This document shows positions 46,662 to 56,607 of a stretch of DNA of 64,000 nt, piece by piece. The position numbers and the translations under genes are program-made. This stretch comes from Desulfitobacterium chlororespirans DSM 11544 (lineage in GTDB: Bacteria > Bacillota > Desulfitobacteriia > Desulfitobacteriales > Desulfitobacteriaceae), in the NCBI RefSeq assembly GCF_900143285.1, contig NZ_FRDN01000005.1, forward strand, positions 33,362 through 97,361. Direction: 5' to 3'. Position 1 is the first letter of the stretch; each line of letters begins with the position of its first letter. Below the pieces are notes generated by a model. The model was not told where the DNA came from. It saw only the letters and a program-made list of their open reading frames with translations, and did no database searches.

Positions 46662-46676
46662 GTATACAGTGTTCTT
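46662..46676 (+). promoter_or_regulatory. Nitrogen-island promoter motif, nif copy
   Basis: GTATACAGTGTTCTT is identical to 58310-58324 before the HutP-like gene. Both copies end 35 bases before the -10 box, which suggests an activator binding just upstream of the -35 region. The regulator is not identified; it does not fit the TnrA/GlnR consensus. Confidence 0.6.
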
Positions 46677-46688
46677 GACCTAAATCAC

Positions 46689-46717
46689 TGGACGATTGGA
46701 GCGAAGTACCCTATAAT
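46689..46717 (+). promoter_or_regulatory. Putative nif operon promoter
   Basis: TATAAT (46712-46717) is perfect; the -35 (TGGACG, 46689-46694, 17-base spacer) is poor, as expected of an activator-dependent promoter. The transcript would have a leader of more than 500 bases before nifI1. Confidence 0.6.
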
Positions 46718-46752
46718 ATGAGCAAATAAAGTTCATTTAAACAACAGTGATT

Positions 46753-46780
46753 TAGTTAGTGGTAGTGGATCAGAGGGTAG
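46753..46780 (+). promoter_or_regulatory. UAG-rich tract in the nif leader (candidate HutP-like binding site)
   Basis: Within 28 bases there are UAG at 46753, 46757, 46763 and 46778 plus CAG at 46771, in an unstructured-looking stretch near the start of the leader. Characterised HutP binds clusters of NAG triplets next to a terminator. The spacing here is irregular, so this is suggestive only. Confidence 0.35.
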
Positions 46781-46830
46781 TTGATTTAAACAGATATTCA
46801 TAGACAAACTCACGATTTTCGTGACATATA

Positions 46831-46910
46831 AAAGGCACAGGTCCGATGGACTTAAGCGGTGGAGTGATAGAGAGAGCCTAAGAAAAAACAGAGCTCTCTC
46901 TTTTATTTTA
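46831..46910 (+). promoter_or_regulatory. Nif leader attenuator 1
   Basis: GGCAC, a small hairpin (AGGTCC 46839-46844 with GGACTT 46848-46853), GGAGTG and then a terminator AGAGAGAGC (46869-46877) with GCTCTCTCT (46893-46901) followed by TTTATTTTA. The order of elements repeats in attenuator 2 and before amtB. Confidence 0.7.
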
Positions 46911-47020
46911 AGATTTAACCTATATTCTAGGAATGAATCTAAGTCCATCCTTCATGGCAATTAGTGTGCAAGACTATTTAAAACTTAGATTCCGTCATAA
47001 TCCACCAATTAAATAAAATG

Positions 47021-47116
47021 GGCACCGGGTTGATCTCAACCTGGAGTGTTTAAGAGGATAAGAGAGCCCCCATTGATCGAATGAACGGTCAGGCTGTGGG
47101 CTCTCTTTTTATTTTA
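47021..47116 (+). promoter_or_regulatory. Nif leader attenuator 2
   Basis: GGCAC, a hairpin CCGGGTT (47025-47031) with AACCTGG (47038-47044), GAGTG, then a terminator AAGAGAGCCC (47060-47069) with GGGCTCTCTT (47098-47107) and a T-run. It is a second, tandem copy of the module at 46831 and stands 136 bases before nifI1. The stretch between the two modules (46911-47020) and the one after (47117-47251) contain no gene. Confidence 0.75.
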
Positions 47117-47251
47117 CATTTCTTTTGGGAAAGGTGGTGATGCATCCCCATAAATAAGGCACCGAAGCAGGTCAGCAGCGAAGTCTTTCGCTAAGCCTGG
47201 ATGGGTCATTGAGGAACAGCACTTTCAGAAAATTTAAGGAGGAATTGTGAA

Positions 47252-47569
47252 ATGAAAATGATACGCTCGATTATCCGACCGGAAAAGGCTGAAGTTGTCG
47301 CCGAAGCTTTGGCAGACGCAGGCCTGACATCTTTAACCAAAATGCATGTTTTTGGGCGGGGCCGTACCAAAGGCATTCGCATCGGTGATGTGGTTTATGA
47401 TGAATTTCCGAAAACCTTGCTTCTGATGGTTGTGGCAGATGAGAACTTAGAAAAAGCCATCCAGATCATCCTGGAAAAGTCCAAGACAGGGACCATGGGA
47501 GATGGGAAAATCTTTATTACCGAAGTGGAAGAGGCTTATACCATAAGTGCAGGAACCAAAGGCTTATAA
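47252..47569 (+). CDS. nifI1: NifI1, PII-family nitrogenase regulator
   Basis: 105 residues of the GlnB fold: MIRSIIRPEKAEVVAEALADAG, T-loop FGRGRTKGIRIGD, and GDGKIFITEVEEAYTIS. It lacks the uridylylated Tyr of GlnB/GlnK. With NifI2 it forms a complex that blocks the MoFe protein when 2-oxoglutarate is low, giving switch-off by ammonium. AAGGAGGAATTGTGAA precedes the ATG. First gene of the nif operon. Confidence 0.95.
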   Translation: MKMIRSIIRPEKAEVVAEALADAGLTSLTKMHVFGRGRTKGIRIGDVVYDEFPKTLLLMVVADENLEKAIQIILEKSKTGTMGDGKIFITEVEEAYTISAGTKGL

Positions 47570-47608
47570 GAGGGTCGGACAAAGGCTCATAAGAAAGGGG
47601 TTGTCGGC

Positions 47609-47992
47609 ATGAAAGAAATTATCGCCTGTATCCGCAGGCATCAGGTTCCCGCCACCAAAAAAGCCCTTGAAGAAGCGGGTTTCCCGGCCCTGACGATTCA
47701 GAGCATCGAAGGGCGGGGGAAACAATATGGCATTGGAGGCTGGGAAGCAGAGGTTGACCCGGAACTGAATAAGGTACTCAGACCTCAGCAGGTCACAGAG
47801 TCACGGATCAACTGGATTCCCAAACGGATGCTGACCTTGATCGTGCAGGACCAGGAGGTTGAATCAGCGGTCAAGACCATCACGGAAATCAATAAAACGG
47901 GACATTGCGGAGATGGAAAAATCTTTGTATGTCCTTTGCATGAAGTAGTCCGGGTACGGACAGGTGAAGTGGGAAAAGAAGCTGTCCTATAG
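47609..47992 (+). CDS. nifI2: NifI2, PII-family nitrogenase regulator
   Basis: 127 residues; longer than NifI1 because of an extended T-loop region (QYGIGGWEAEVDPELNKVLRPQQV). The C-terminus GHCGDGKIFVCPLHEVVRVRTGEVG is typical. Adjacent nifI1 supplies its partner. Post-translational nitrogenase control of this sort is usual in archaea and anaerobic Firmicutes. Confidence 0.95.
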   Translation: MKEIIACIRRHQVPATKKALEEAGFPALTIQSIEGRGKQYGIGGWEAEVDPELNKVLRPQQVTESRINWIPKRMLTLIVQDQEVESAVKTITEINKTGHCGDGKIFVCPLHEVVRVRTGEVGKEAVL

Positions 47993-48028
47993 CGGCAGAA
48001 AAGATCGAGACTGGATAGGGGGATGTAA

Positions 48029-48859
<831 letters not shown>

Positions 48860-48906
48860 CCAATGCAGCAAATTTCGTTAAGGCAGGAAAGAAGGAGGAC
48901 AGCGTC

Positions 48907-50340
48907 ATGAGCATCAGTGAGATGATCCAGGCCAGAAAAGAGCTGGTCAATCAAGTGTTGGAAGTCTATCCGGAAAAGGCTAAGAAAAACCGCAGGCAGC
49001 ACCTTGCCGTTAAAGAAGAAGATTGCTCAAGTTGCGCTGTTAAGTCCAATGGGAAAACCGTACCGGGCATCATGACCGCCCGGGGCTGCGCATACGCCGG
49101 AGCCAAAGGGGTTGTGTGGGGTCCGGTTAAGGATATCGTGCATATTTCCCACGGGCCGGTGGGGTGCGGGTTTTATTCCTGGGCGAATCGCCGGAATCTG
49201 GCGGAAGGTGAAGTCGGCATAGACAATTTCGTACCCTTTCAATTCACCTCGGACTTCCAGGAGAGCGATATCATCTACGGCGGGGACAAAAAGCTGGAGA
49301 AAATTATCGAAGAGGTTGTCGAACTCTTCCCTAATGCTAAAGGAGTTTCCGTACTTTCCGAATGCCCCGTGGGGCTGATCGGAGACGATATCGAAAGCGT
49401 CGCCCGCCGGATGACGGAGAAAACCCAGCGCCCCGTGGTGCCGGTGCGCTGCGAAGGGTTCAGGGGAATCAGTCAGTCTCTCGGTCATCATATTGCCAAT
49501 GATGCGATTCGCGATCATATCATCGGCAAGGGGCCGGAGCGGGAAATCGGACCCTACGATATTGGAATTATCGGCGATTACAATATCGGCGGCGATGCCT
49601 GGGCCAGCAAAAAAATCCTGGAAGAAATCGGCTTGAATGTTGTGAATATCTGGACCGGTGATTCTACTCTGGAAATGCTTCAGAACGGGCATCTGGTCAA
49701 GCTGAACTTGATCCATTGCTACCGGAGTATGAACTATATGGCCAACTATATGGAGGAAACCTACGGAACCCCCTGGCTGGAATTCAATTTCTTTGGACCG
49801 ACCAAGATTAAGGAATCCCTGCTTAACATTGCCGCCCACTTTGACGACTCCATTAGGGAGAATACCCAAAGAGTCATTGCCAAATATGAAGCCCAGATGC
49901 AAAAAGTCATCGATATCTACCGGCCCCGTTTGGCAGGAAAAAAGGTCATGCTCTATGTAGGCGGCCTTCGCCCCCGGCATGTGGTGGGCGCTTATGAAGA
50001 TTTGGGCATGGAGATTATCGGTACGGGCTATGAGTTTGCCCATAAGGAAGATTACGAACGAACTTACCCTCAATTGAAGGAAGGAACCCTTATTTACGAT
50101 GATGTATCCGCTTTGGAGCTGGAAGAGTTTGTTAAGGATCTTAAGCCGGATCTGGTGGGCTCGGGAATTAAAGAAAAGTATGTCTTTGAAAAGATGGGCC
50201 TTCCTTTCCGCCAGATGCACTCCTGGGATTATTCCGGACCCTATCACGGTTATGATGGATTCCCCATTTTTGCCCGGGATATGGATATGGCGGTGAACAG
50301 TCCCACCTGGAAGTCCATTAAAGCTCCTTGGGTGAAATAA
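48907..50340 (+). CDS. nifD: Nitrogenase MoFe protein alpha chain NifD
   Basis: 477 residues. P-cluster cysteines lie in [19 protein letters not shown] and [11 protein letters not shown]; the FeMo-cofactor ligands are the Cys of [11 protein letters not shown] and the His of [36 protein letters not shown] is the molybdenum-type NifD signature, so this is neither VnfD nor AnfD. No delta-subunit gene (vnfG/anfG) follows, in agreement. Confidence 0.98.
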   Translation: MSISEMIQARKELVNQVLEVYPEKAKKNRRQHLAVKEEDCSSCAVKSNGKTVPGIMTARGCAYAGAKGVVWGPVKDIVHISHGPVGCGFYSWANRRNLAEGEVGIDNFVPFQFTSDFQESDIIYGGDKKLEKIIEEVVELFPNAKGVSVLSECPVGLIGDDIESVARRMTEKTQRPVVPVRCEGFRGISQSLGHHIANDAIRDHIIGKGPEREIGPYDIGIIGDYNIGGDAWASKKILEEIGLNVVNIWTGDSTLEMLQNGHLVKLNLIHCYRSMNYMANYMEETYGTPWLEFNFFGPTKIKESLLNIAAHFDDSIRENTQRVIAKYEAQMQKVIDIYRPRLAGKKVMLYVGGLRPRHVVGAYEDLGMEIIGTGYEFAHKEDYERTYPQLKEGTLIYDDVSALELEEFVKDLKPDLVGSGIKEKYVFEKMGLPFRQMHSWDYSGPYHGYDGFPIFARDMDMAVNSPTWKSIKAPWVK

Positions 50341-50356
50341 AAATCAGGCAGAAAGG

Positions 50357-51784
50357 ATGACGCACATGGAGAGTTGTACGAAAGCCACCAAAGAATGGCT
50401 GAATAGTGTTGAATACCGTGAAAAGAATTTTGCCCGTGAAAAGCTGGTCATCAATCCCGCTAAAGCATGCCAACCTCTGGGTGCCTTGCTTTGTGCCTTA
50501 GGAATTGAAGGATGTCTGCCCTTTACCCATGGTTCCCAGGGGTGCACCGCTTATTTCCGCAGCACCTTATCCCGGCATTTCCGGGAGCCGGTAGCCTCGG
50601 TCTCCGATTCCATGACAGAGGATTCGGCCGTATTTGGCGGTCAGGCAAATTTTATCGAAGGGCTGAAAAATGCCTATACCGTATATAACCCCAAGGTGAT
50701 TGCCGTTTACACAAGCTGTATGGCGGAAGTCATCGGCGATGATATCAGCTCCTTTTTAGGCAATGCCAAGGACCAGGGGGCGGTCCCCATGGATTTTCCC
50801 GTTGCCCTGGCCAATACGCCCAGCTTTAAAATGTCCCATATTGCCGGGTATGACATCATGCTCAAGGGGCTTATTGAATGCTTGGCCGCCCCGAGACAGG
50901 AGGATCAGATCAACGATCGGCTTTATGTTGTCCCCGGTTTTGACACCTACCCGGCCAATCTTCGCGAGTATAAGCGGCTTCTGAACATGATGGATGTACC
51001 CTATACCCTCCTGCCGGATTACAGCAATGTGGTGGATGCTCCGAATTTGGGCAAGTACGAATTATATCCCGGTGGAACCCCCCTTGTGGAAATGAAGGAA
51101 GCTTTAAATGGGTTGGGCTACTTGTTATGTCAGACCTATTCAACTTCAAATACCAAAAAGTATTTGACAGGTGAATCGATTCCGGTGGAAGGGATCCCTA
51201 TGCCCATCGGCATGACGGGCACGGACCGGTTCATCGAAGCCGCGGCGAAATTAACAGGGAAAGAGGTCTCCGAAGAAATCACCTATGAACGGGGACTGGC
51301 GGTGGATGCCATGACCGATGCCCATCAATATATGCATGGCCGGAAATTCGCCCTCTTCGGGGATCCGGATCTCCTGCTGGGTTTAGTCTCCTTCCTGCTG
51401 GAAATGGGAGGGGAACCTGTGCATATCGTCTGCTCCAATTCCACCCCTTTGTTTAAAAAGGCCATGGAAAAGCTTCTTGCCTCCAGCCCTTATGGCCAGG
51501 GCGCTACCTTATACCCCAACAAAGACCTTTGGCATCTGCGGTCGCTTTTAGTCACCGAACCGGTGGATATGCTCATTGGTGACTCCCATGGCAAGTGGGC
51601 AGCCCGTGACGCCGGTATTCCCCTGGTCAGAGTAGGGTTCCCCTTTTATGATCGTGTGAATCTCCACCGCTACCCGATTGTCGGTTATTCAGGAGTAATC
51701 AACCTGATTACTATGATCGTCAATACCTTTTTGGAGGAGAAAGACAGGGCTTCCACCGATGCCTATTTCGAGTTACTGCGTTAA
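50357..51784 (+). CDS. nifK: Nitrogenase MoFe protein beta chain NifK
   Basis: 475 residues. INPAKACQPLGALLCALGIEG, HGSQGCTAYFRSTLSRHFREP and YTSCMAEVIGDD hold the P-cluster cysteines. It is shorter at the N-terminus than the Azotobacter protein, the form seen in clostridial and archaeal clusters. It forms the heterotetramer with NifD. Confidence 0.98.
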   Translation: MTHMESCTKATKEWLNSVEYREKNFAREKLVINPAKACQPLGALLCALGIEGCLPFTHGSQGCTAYFRSTLSRHFREPVASVSDSMTEDSAVFGGQANFIEGLKNAYTVYNPKVIAVYTSCMAEVIGDDISSFLGNAKDQGAVPMDFPVALANTPSFKMSHIAGYDIMLKGLIECLAAPRQEDQINDRLYVVPGFDTYPANLREYKRLLNMMDVPYTLLPDYSNVVDAPNLGKYELYPGGTPLVEMKEALNGLGYLLCQTYSTSNTKKYLTGESIPVEGIPMPIGMTGTDRFIEAAAKLTGKEVSEEITYERGLAVDAMTDAHQYMHGRKFALFGDPDLLLGLVSFLLEMGGEPVHIVCSNSTPLFKKAMEKLLASSPYGQGATLYPNKDLWHLRSLLVTEPVDMLIGDSHGKWAARDAGIPLVRVGFPFYDRVNLHRYPIVGYSGVINLITMIVNTFLEEKDRASTDAYFELLR

Positions 51785-51813
51785 TTACTTTGCTAAAGAA
51801 GGGAGGGAACTCC

Positions 51814-53172
51814 ATGTTTACCAATCTCACCAAGCTGGATCTCAAAGATCAAGAGTGCCCAGCGGAAGCCGGTTCTCCCCAATTGTGCATGAAGGCCCTG
51901 CCCGGTGAAGGGGCAGAACGCAGCTGCGCCTATGACGGAGCGCGGGTTGTGCTGATGCCGATTACCGATGTGGCCCACCTCGTGCACGGACCGATTGCCT
52001 GTGCAGGGAACTCTTGGGATAACCGGGGAGCCCGCTCCTCCGGTTCCCAGCTTTTCCGTCGGGGGCTGACCACGGATCTGATGGAGAATGATGTAGTTTA
52101 TGGCGGTGAACGGAAACTCAAGGAGGCGATTCTGGAAATCGCCGCCCATCATCGCCCCCAAGCCATTTTTGTCTATGCCACCTGTGTATCCGCCTTGATT
52201 GGGGATGATGTAAACGCAATTTGTGAACAAGCGGAGCAGGAATTGACCATTCCCGTCATTGCCGTCAATTGTCCAGGTTTTTTGGGCGATAAAAACATCG
52301 GCAACCGGATTGCCGGGGAAGTTCTCTTCGACCGGGTCATCGGCACCGGGGAAGGACCGGATGAAAAGGTGCCCCTTTCCGTAAATCTTATCGGAGAGTA
52401 TAACATTGCCGGTGATCTCTGGGGTATCCTGCCGGATTTTAAGAACTTGGGAATCACGGTGCAGGCGGCTATTACGGGGGATGCCAAATTCGGGGACATC
52501 GCTTCTGCTCACCGGGCCTGTCTCAATGTGCTGATTTGTTCCAAAAGCCTGACCAATCTGGCCCGCAAGATGGAAGGAAAATACGGCATCCCCTTTATGG
52601 AGGGTTCCTTTTATGGAATCCACGACACTTCAGAGACCTTAATCAACATTGCCAAAGCCTTGGGGGACCTCGATTTACTCAAGAGAACAAAAACTTATGT
52701 ACAAAAGAAGGAAGAGGAAACACGGGAGATTATTGCCGGCTATAAAAAATGCCTGGAGAATAAACAGGCCATCTTGTTTACAGGGGGAGTAAAAACCTGG
52801 TCCATGGTCTCCACACTGGCTGAACTAGGGATCAACATTCTGGCGGGAGGGACGCAAAACTCCACTCCCGATGATTTTCAACGGATGAAAGCCCTGATGG
52901 ATCCTACGGCTCAGATCATTGAAGATACCAGTCCGGCGGGATTTCTTAAAATTATTGCTGAGAAAAAGCCCGATCTTATCGTCGCCGGGGGGAAAACAAA
53001 GTACCTGGCTCACAAAACAAGAACCCCTTTTTTAGATATTAATCACGGCCGGAAGCTGCCTTATGCAGGTTATGAGGGGATGGTCACCTTTGCCGGGAGC
53101 CTGGCGCGTACGGTGAACAGTCCGGTTTGGGGACTTTTAAAACAGGAATTTCCCCCGCAAGAGGAGGGCTGA
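51814..53172 (+). CDS. nifE: NifE, FeMo-cofactor scaffold
   Basis: About 452 residues, related to NifD: AERSCAYDGARVVLMPITDVAHLVHGPIACAGNSW and VYATCVSALIGDD are typical of NifE. The ATG at 51814 is preferred over an earlier start because GGGAGGG sits just before it. NifE and NifN form the scaffold on which the NifB product is turned into FeMo-cofactor. Confidence 0.96.
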   Translation: MFTNLTKLDLKDQECPAEAGSPQLCMKALPGEGAERSCAYDGARVVLMPITDVAHLVHGPIACAGNSWDNRGARSSGSQLFRRGLTTDLMENDVVYGGERKLKEAILEIAAHHRPQAIFVYATCVSALIGDDVNAICEQAEQELTIPVIAVNCPGFLGDKNIGNRIAGEVLFDRVIGTGEGPDEKVPLSVNLIGEYNIAGDLWGILPDFKNLGITVQAAITGDAKFGDIASAHRACLNVLICSKSLTNLARKMEGKYGIPFMEGSFYGIHDTSETLINIAKALGDLDLLKRTKTYVQKKEEETREIIAGYKKCLENKQAILFTGGVKTWSMVSTLAELGINILAGGTQNSTPDDFQRMKALMDPTAQIIEDTSPAGFLKIIAEKKPDLIVAGGKTKYLAHKTRTPFLDINHGRKLPYAGYEGMVTFAGSLARTVNSPVWGLLKQEFPPQEEG

Positions 53173-53173
53173 G

Positions 53174-54535
53174 ATGATGAAACATCGGCATTATGAAGGA
53201 AACCCGCAAAAAAACAGCCCGGCCCTGGGCGCCACCCTGGCTTATCTGGGAATCAACGGACTGCTGGCCCTGCTGCACGGCTCCCAGGGCTGCTCCTCTT
53301 TTATCCGCCTGCAGCTGAACCGGCATTTTAAAGAGTCCATCCCTCTTAATTCTACAGCTTTGCTGGAGGACTCAGTCATTTTTGGCGGATGGGAACATTT
53401 GAAGAAAGGAATTGCCGTAGCAGCGGATAAATATAACCCTCAAATTATCGGCGTCATGAGCTCAGGTCTTACGGAAACCTATGGGGATAATATGGCCAGC
53501 GCTTTGGCCAGCCTGCACTTGGAAAGGCCGGACCTGGAGGATCTGCCGGTGGTGTTGGCCAGTACCCCGGACTATATAGGGTCCATGCAGGACGGGTATC
53601 AACGGACTGTAGAGGCCTTGGTGGATGCCCTTGTCGTTCATAATTGCATAAAAGGAGAATCACTGAATCCCGTCTCCTCTGCTGATGCAGAACTAAGTCT
53701 AAATCATCATGCAAATCCAGCTTCAGCTTTAAAGACAGATGTTCAGGAAGCCCCTTATCTGGCTTTATTGCCTGGCTGTCATCTGACTCCTGCTGATGTG
53801 GATGAACTGAAAGAGATTGTCAGCGATTTCGGCTTCAGGCCCATTACCCTGCCGGATCTCTCAGTTTCTCTGGATGGCCATGCGGAGCTGGAGGCCGCCC
53901 CCGTGGTCCAGGGAGGCACCTTTCTGGAGGATTTTCAGCTTCTGCCCAGGTCCAGGGCTTGCTTATCTTTTGGCTTGAGCATGGAGAGAGCAGGGGAAAC
54001 CCTTAGGCAGGCCTATCACATTCCTCACTATAATTTTCCTTCTTTAAGCGGACTTACGGCTACCGATGGCTTGATATTGACCCTGGCTAAGCTGTCCGGT
54101 AAAACCATACCGGAAAAGCAAATCCGGCAAAGGAACCGCTTGCTGGATACCCTGGCCGATTATCATGATCAGCTGGGCAAGCTTAGGGTAGCCATTGCCT
54201 TGGAAACGGATCTACTTTATAGCCTAGGGTCCAGTCTGGTGGAGGTGGGAGCGGAGCTGACAGTGGCTTTGGCAGCATCCCAGGCAGGTACGGACCGCTT
54301 GTCCCTGCCTGTCCCCATGGAGGTGGGGGACTTGGAAACCCTTGAGGAGCGGGCTGGCCAAAGCAAGCTCATCATCGCCAACTCCAATGGCCGCCAGGCA
54401 GCGGGACAGCTTAAGCTGCCCCACTTGAGGGCAGGGCTACCGGTTTTTGACCGGGCAGGCTATCCCCAGACCTGCTGGATCGGCTATGAAGGGACACAAC
54501 GATTCCTCTTTGCCACGCTCAATGCAGTAAGTTAG
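53174..54535 (+). CDS. nifN: NifN, FeMo-cofactor scaffold
   Basis: 453 residues. HRHYEGNPQKNSPALGATLAYLGINGLLALLHGSQGCSSF is the NifN start. Partner of NifE. It follows nifE by one base after GAGGAGGG within nifE. The middle (about residues 155-190) carries a poorly conserved insertion (SLNPVSSADAELSLNHHANP). Confidence 0.95.
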   Translation: MMKHRHYEGNPQKNSPALGATLAYLGINGLLALLHGSQGCSSFIRLQLNRHFKESIPLNSTALLEDSVIFGGWEHLKKGIAVAADKYNPQIIGVMSSGLTETYGDNMASALASLHLERPDLEDLPVVLASTPDYIGSMQDGYQRTVEALVDALVVHNCIKGESLNPVSSADAELSLNHHANPASALKTDVQEAPYLALLPGCHLTPADVDELKEIVSDFGFRPITLPDLSVSLDGHAELEAAPVVQGGTFLEDFQLLPRSRACLSFGLSMERAGETLRQAYHIPHYNFPSLSGLTATDGLILTLAKLSGKTIPEKQIRQRNRLLDTLADYHDQLGKLRVAIALETDLLYSLGSSLVEVGAELTVALAASQAGTDRLSLPVPMEVGDLETLEERAGQSKLIIANSNGRQAAGQLKLPHLRAGLPVFDRAGYPQTCWIGYEGTQRFLFATLNAVS

Positions 54536-54546
54536 GAGTGAACAGT

Positions 54547-54918
54547 ATGCTTGTAGGCTTTGCCAGCAGTGATGGATTGACTATCGATTCCCATTTTGCC
54601 TCAGCCCCGGGCTTCGAGATGTATGTATTTACCATGGACAGCCAAGGAGTTTACCAGGATTCCCAGGAGGCTAAAGGTCCGGCAGAATCCGAAGATAAGG
54701 TGGATGCCCGAATTCAGATTCTCAAAGAGTGCGCCATTGTCTATTGCACTCAGATTGGCGGCCCGGCGGCGGCCCGCCTCGTTCAGAGCGGTATTCACCC
54801 AATCAAAGTACCGGAAGGAACCCCGATCGCCGATGAAGTGAGACGCTTGGATCAGCTGCTGTTTTCCCAAAAGCTGCCGCCGTGGCTGAAAAAGAAGCTG
54901 AATCAAGAGGGGAATTAA
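54547..54918 (+). CDS. nifX: NifX/dinitrogenase cofactor-binding family protein
   Basis: About 123 residues: MLVGFASSDGLTIDSHFASAPGFEMYVF and CTQIGGPAAARLVQSGIHPIKV are the NifX/NafY fold hallmarks. It binds cofactor intermediates on the way to NifEN or NifDK. The ATG at 54547 is favoured over the GTG three codons earlier because TAGGAG is then at the proper distance. A second family member lies at 56608. Confidence 0.88.
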   Translation: MLVGFASSDGLTIDSHFASAPGFEMYVFTMDSQGVYQDSQEAKGPAESEDKVDARIQILKECAIVYCTQIGGPAAARLVQSGIHPIKVPEGTPIADEVRRLDQLLFSQKLPPWLKKKLNQEGN

Positions 54919-54971
54919 AGGCCGGAAATAATGAACTAAGCAACCTATAAAAAAACTGAGGGAGGATGGAA

Positions 54972-55232
54972 ATGAGCGTAGTTTTTGAAACCTTTGGCGG
55001 TTTCCCTTGGACGCCCATGTATGTGGATACCTTTGATAAGAACAAATGTCTTGGCTGTGGCCGCTGTATTAAGCTCTGTGTGCAGAAAGTTCTGGGAGTC
55101 GAAACCTATGAGGATGATGAAGGAACTGAGCGCCAAATTGCCAAGATCGACAATAAGGATCATTGTATTGGCTGCCAATCCTGTGGAAGCATCTGCGTGC
55201 GGCGCTGTTACACCTTTAAGAGCAAAAGTTAA
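54972..55232 (+). CDS. Nif-associated ferredoxin (ferredoxin III type)
   Basis: About 86 residues with CLGCGRCIKLC and CIGCQSCGSIC, enough for two [4Fe-4S] clusters, and the nif-type start FETFGGFPWTPMYVDTFDKNKC. It probably supplies electrons to NifB or nitrogenase. GGGAGG precedes the second of two close ATG codons. Confidence 0.92.
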   Translation: MSVVFETFGGFPWTPMYVDTFDKNKCLGCGRCIKLCVQKVLGVETYEDDEGTERQIAKIDNKDHCIGCQSCGSICVRRCYTFKSKS

Positions 55233-55287
55233 GATGCAATCCGTGGTTCCGGCTCAAAAAGAAATTAGAATGATTGGAGGGATTGAT

Positions 55288-56130
55288 ATGCATAAAGCAT
55301 GTACATGTACACAAGGAAATATGAATACTCCCCGCCTGAATCTCGGACATCCCTGTTTTTCCACCAAGGGACATGGCAATACCGGACGCATCCATTTAGC
55401 CGTAGCTCCCGGCTGCAATATCTCGTGCAATTATTGTGTACGCAAATTCGATTGTGCAAATGAATCCCGTCCAGGTGTGGCCAGTAAGGTGCAAACCCCT
55501 GAAGAAGCCCTGGCAACGGTGCGGAAAGTCAAAACCTCCGGCAAGGGCGATCAATTTGTGGTGGTCGGCATTGCCGGTCCCGGGGAGCCCTTAGCCAATG
55601 AGGCGACCTTTACAACTCTGAGAGGAGTAAAACGGGACTTCCCGAATATGATTCTGTGCCTGAGCAGCAATGGTTTGCTCTTGCCGGAAAAAATGGCGGA
55701 ATTGACGGATATCGGGGTGTCTCACGTTACCATTACTATCAATACTCTGGAGGAGCAGGTTGGTGCCCAAATCTACAGTTATGTACGCTGGAAGGGGAAA
55801 ACCCTGATCGGTGCCGAAGCAGCCAGAATCTTGCTCCATAATCAGCTGACGGGGTTGGAAATGGCCGTGAAGGCGGGGATGACGGTGAAAATAAATACGG
55901 TGCTGATGCCCGGCATCAATGATCATGGCTTAAATGACTTAGCTGTGGAAATCAAGAAAAGGGGAGCTCATCTTCACAATATTATGCCGGTCATTCCCCA
56001 AGGGAAATTAGCCCACATCATACCGCCCTCCCGGGAGGAGCTTACCCTCAGTCGCAGCAGTTTAAGCTCCCTCCTGCCCCAGATGACCCATTGTCAACAA
56101 TGCCGTGCCGATGCCATCGGAGTGTTCTGA
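55288..56130 (+). CDS. nifB: NifB, radical SAM enzyme of FeMo-cofactor synthesis (compact form)
   Basis: 280 residues. The radical SAM motif CNISCNYCVRKFDC is at about residue 50, preceded by HPCFSTKGHGNTGRIHLAV. The frame extends upstream for 101 codons but that part overlaps the ferredoxin gene; GGAGGG before 55288 fixes the start. Unlike many NifB proteins it lacks the C-terminal NifX-like domain, as in methanogens and some Firmicutes. It makes the 8Fe core (NifB-co). Confidence 0.95.
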   Translation: MHKACTCTQGNMNTPRLNLGHPCFSTKGHGNTGRIHLAVAPGCNISCNYCVRKFDCANESRPGVASKVQTPEEALATVRKVKTSGKGDQFVVVGIAGPGEPLANEATFTTLRGVKRDFPNMILCLSSNGLLLPEKMAELTDIGVSHVTITINTLEEQVGAQIYSYVRWKGKTLIGAEAARILLHNQLTGLEMAVKAGMTVKINTVLMPGINDHGLNDLAVEIKKRGAHLHNIMPVIPQGKLAHIIPPSREELTLSRSSLSSLLPQMTHCQQCRADAIGVF

Positions 56131-56576
56131 TGGAGCCTGTAATCAGAGAGGCAGTGCCGGCAGACATCGCTGACATGGTTAGGTTGCTGAAGATCTTATT
56201 TTCTCTGGAGGCGGACTTCTCCTATGATGAAATAAAACAGCGCCGGGGGCTGGGGATGATTCTGGAGGATGGTGCCCGGTGCATTATGGTTGCGGAGCAA
56301 AATGGGCGGGTGATCGGTATGGTCACAGCGCAGCTGCTGGTATCTACGGCGGAAGGGGGACTATCCGCTTGGGTCGAGGATCTTGTCGTTGAGGAACCTT
56401 ATCAGGGGCAAGGAACAGGAAGGGCATTGCTGTTATCCCTCCAAGCCTGGGCATCAGCACGAGGAGTTAAGCGCTTGCAACTTTTAGCGGACCGCAGCAA
56501 TACAAGAGCCTTGGAGTTCTATGAAAAGATGTCCTGGCAGTTTACGGAACTGATCTGTTTACGGACCTATGTTTAA
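56130..56576 (+). CDS. GNAT-family N-acetyltransferase in the nif operon
   Basis: About 148 residues. IREAVPADIADMVRLLKILF starts the fold, VEDLVVEEPYQGQGTGRALLLSLQAWA is the acetyl-CoA-binding motif A, and LADRSNTRALEFYEKMSW is motif B. The ATG overlaps the nifB stop by one base and the gene is wholly inside the operon. The substrate is unknown; a role in nitrogen fixation is suggested only by position, although acetyltransferases do recur in nif operons of anaerobes. Confidence 0.85.
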   Translation: MEPVIREAVPADIADMVRLLKILFSLEADFSYDEIKQRRGLGMILEDGARCIMVAEQNGRVIGMVTAQLLVSTAEGGLSAWVEDLVVEEPYQGQGTGRALLLSLQAWASARGVKRLQLLADRSNTRALEFYEKMSWQFTELICLRTYV

Positions 56577-56607
56577 ATCTGAATTTTATGGTTGGGAGGT
56601 AGATAGG

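Noticed and set aside
46662-46717. TnrA/GlnR or sigma-54 site before nif
   Set aside because: Neither TGTNA-N7-TNACA nor TGGCAY-N5-TTGC could be fitted; a different regulator is more likely.
46831-47116. ANTAR-type tandem hexaloop hairpins in the nif leader
   Set aside because: The small hairpins have 3- to 6-base loops without the conserved A1/G4 of ANTAR targets, and no ANTAR protein is encoded here.
49027-50247. 406-codon minus-strand frame
   Set aside because: It is antisense to nifD, which has every catalytic residue and a good start; the antisense product has no recognisable domain or ribosome-binding site.
54985-55287. Upstream extension of the nifB frame
   Set aside because: It overlaps the ferredoxin gene and reads as out-of-frame ferredoxin; the GGAGGG before 55288 and the usual NifB N-terminus fix the start there.
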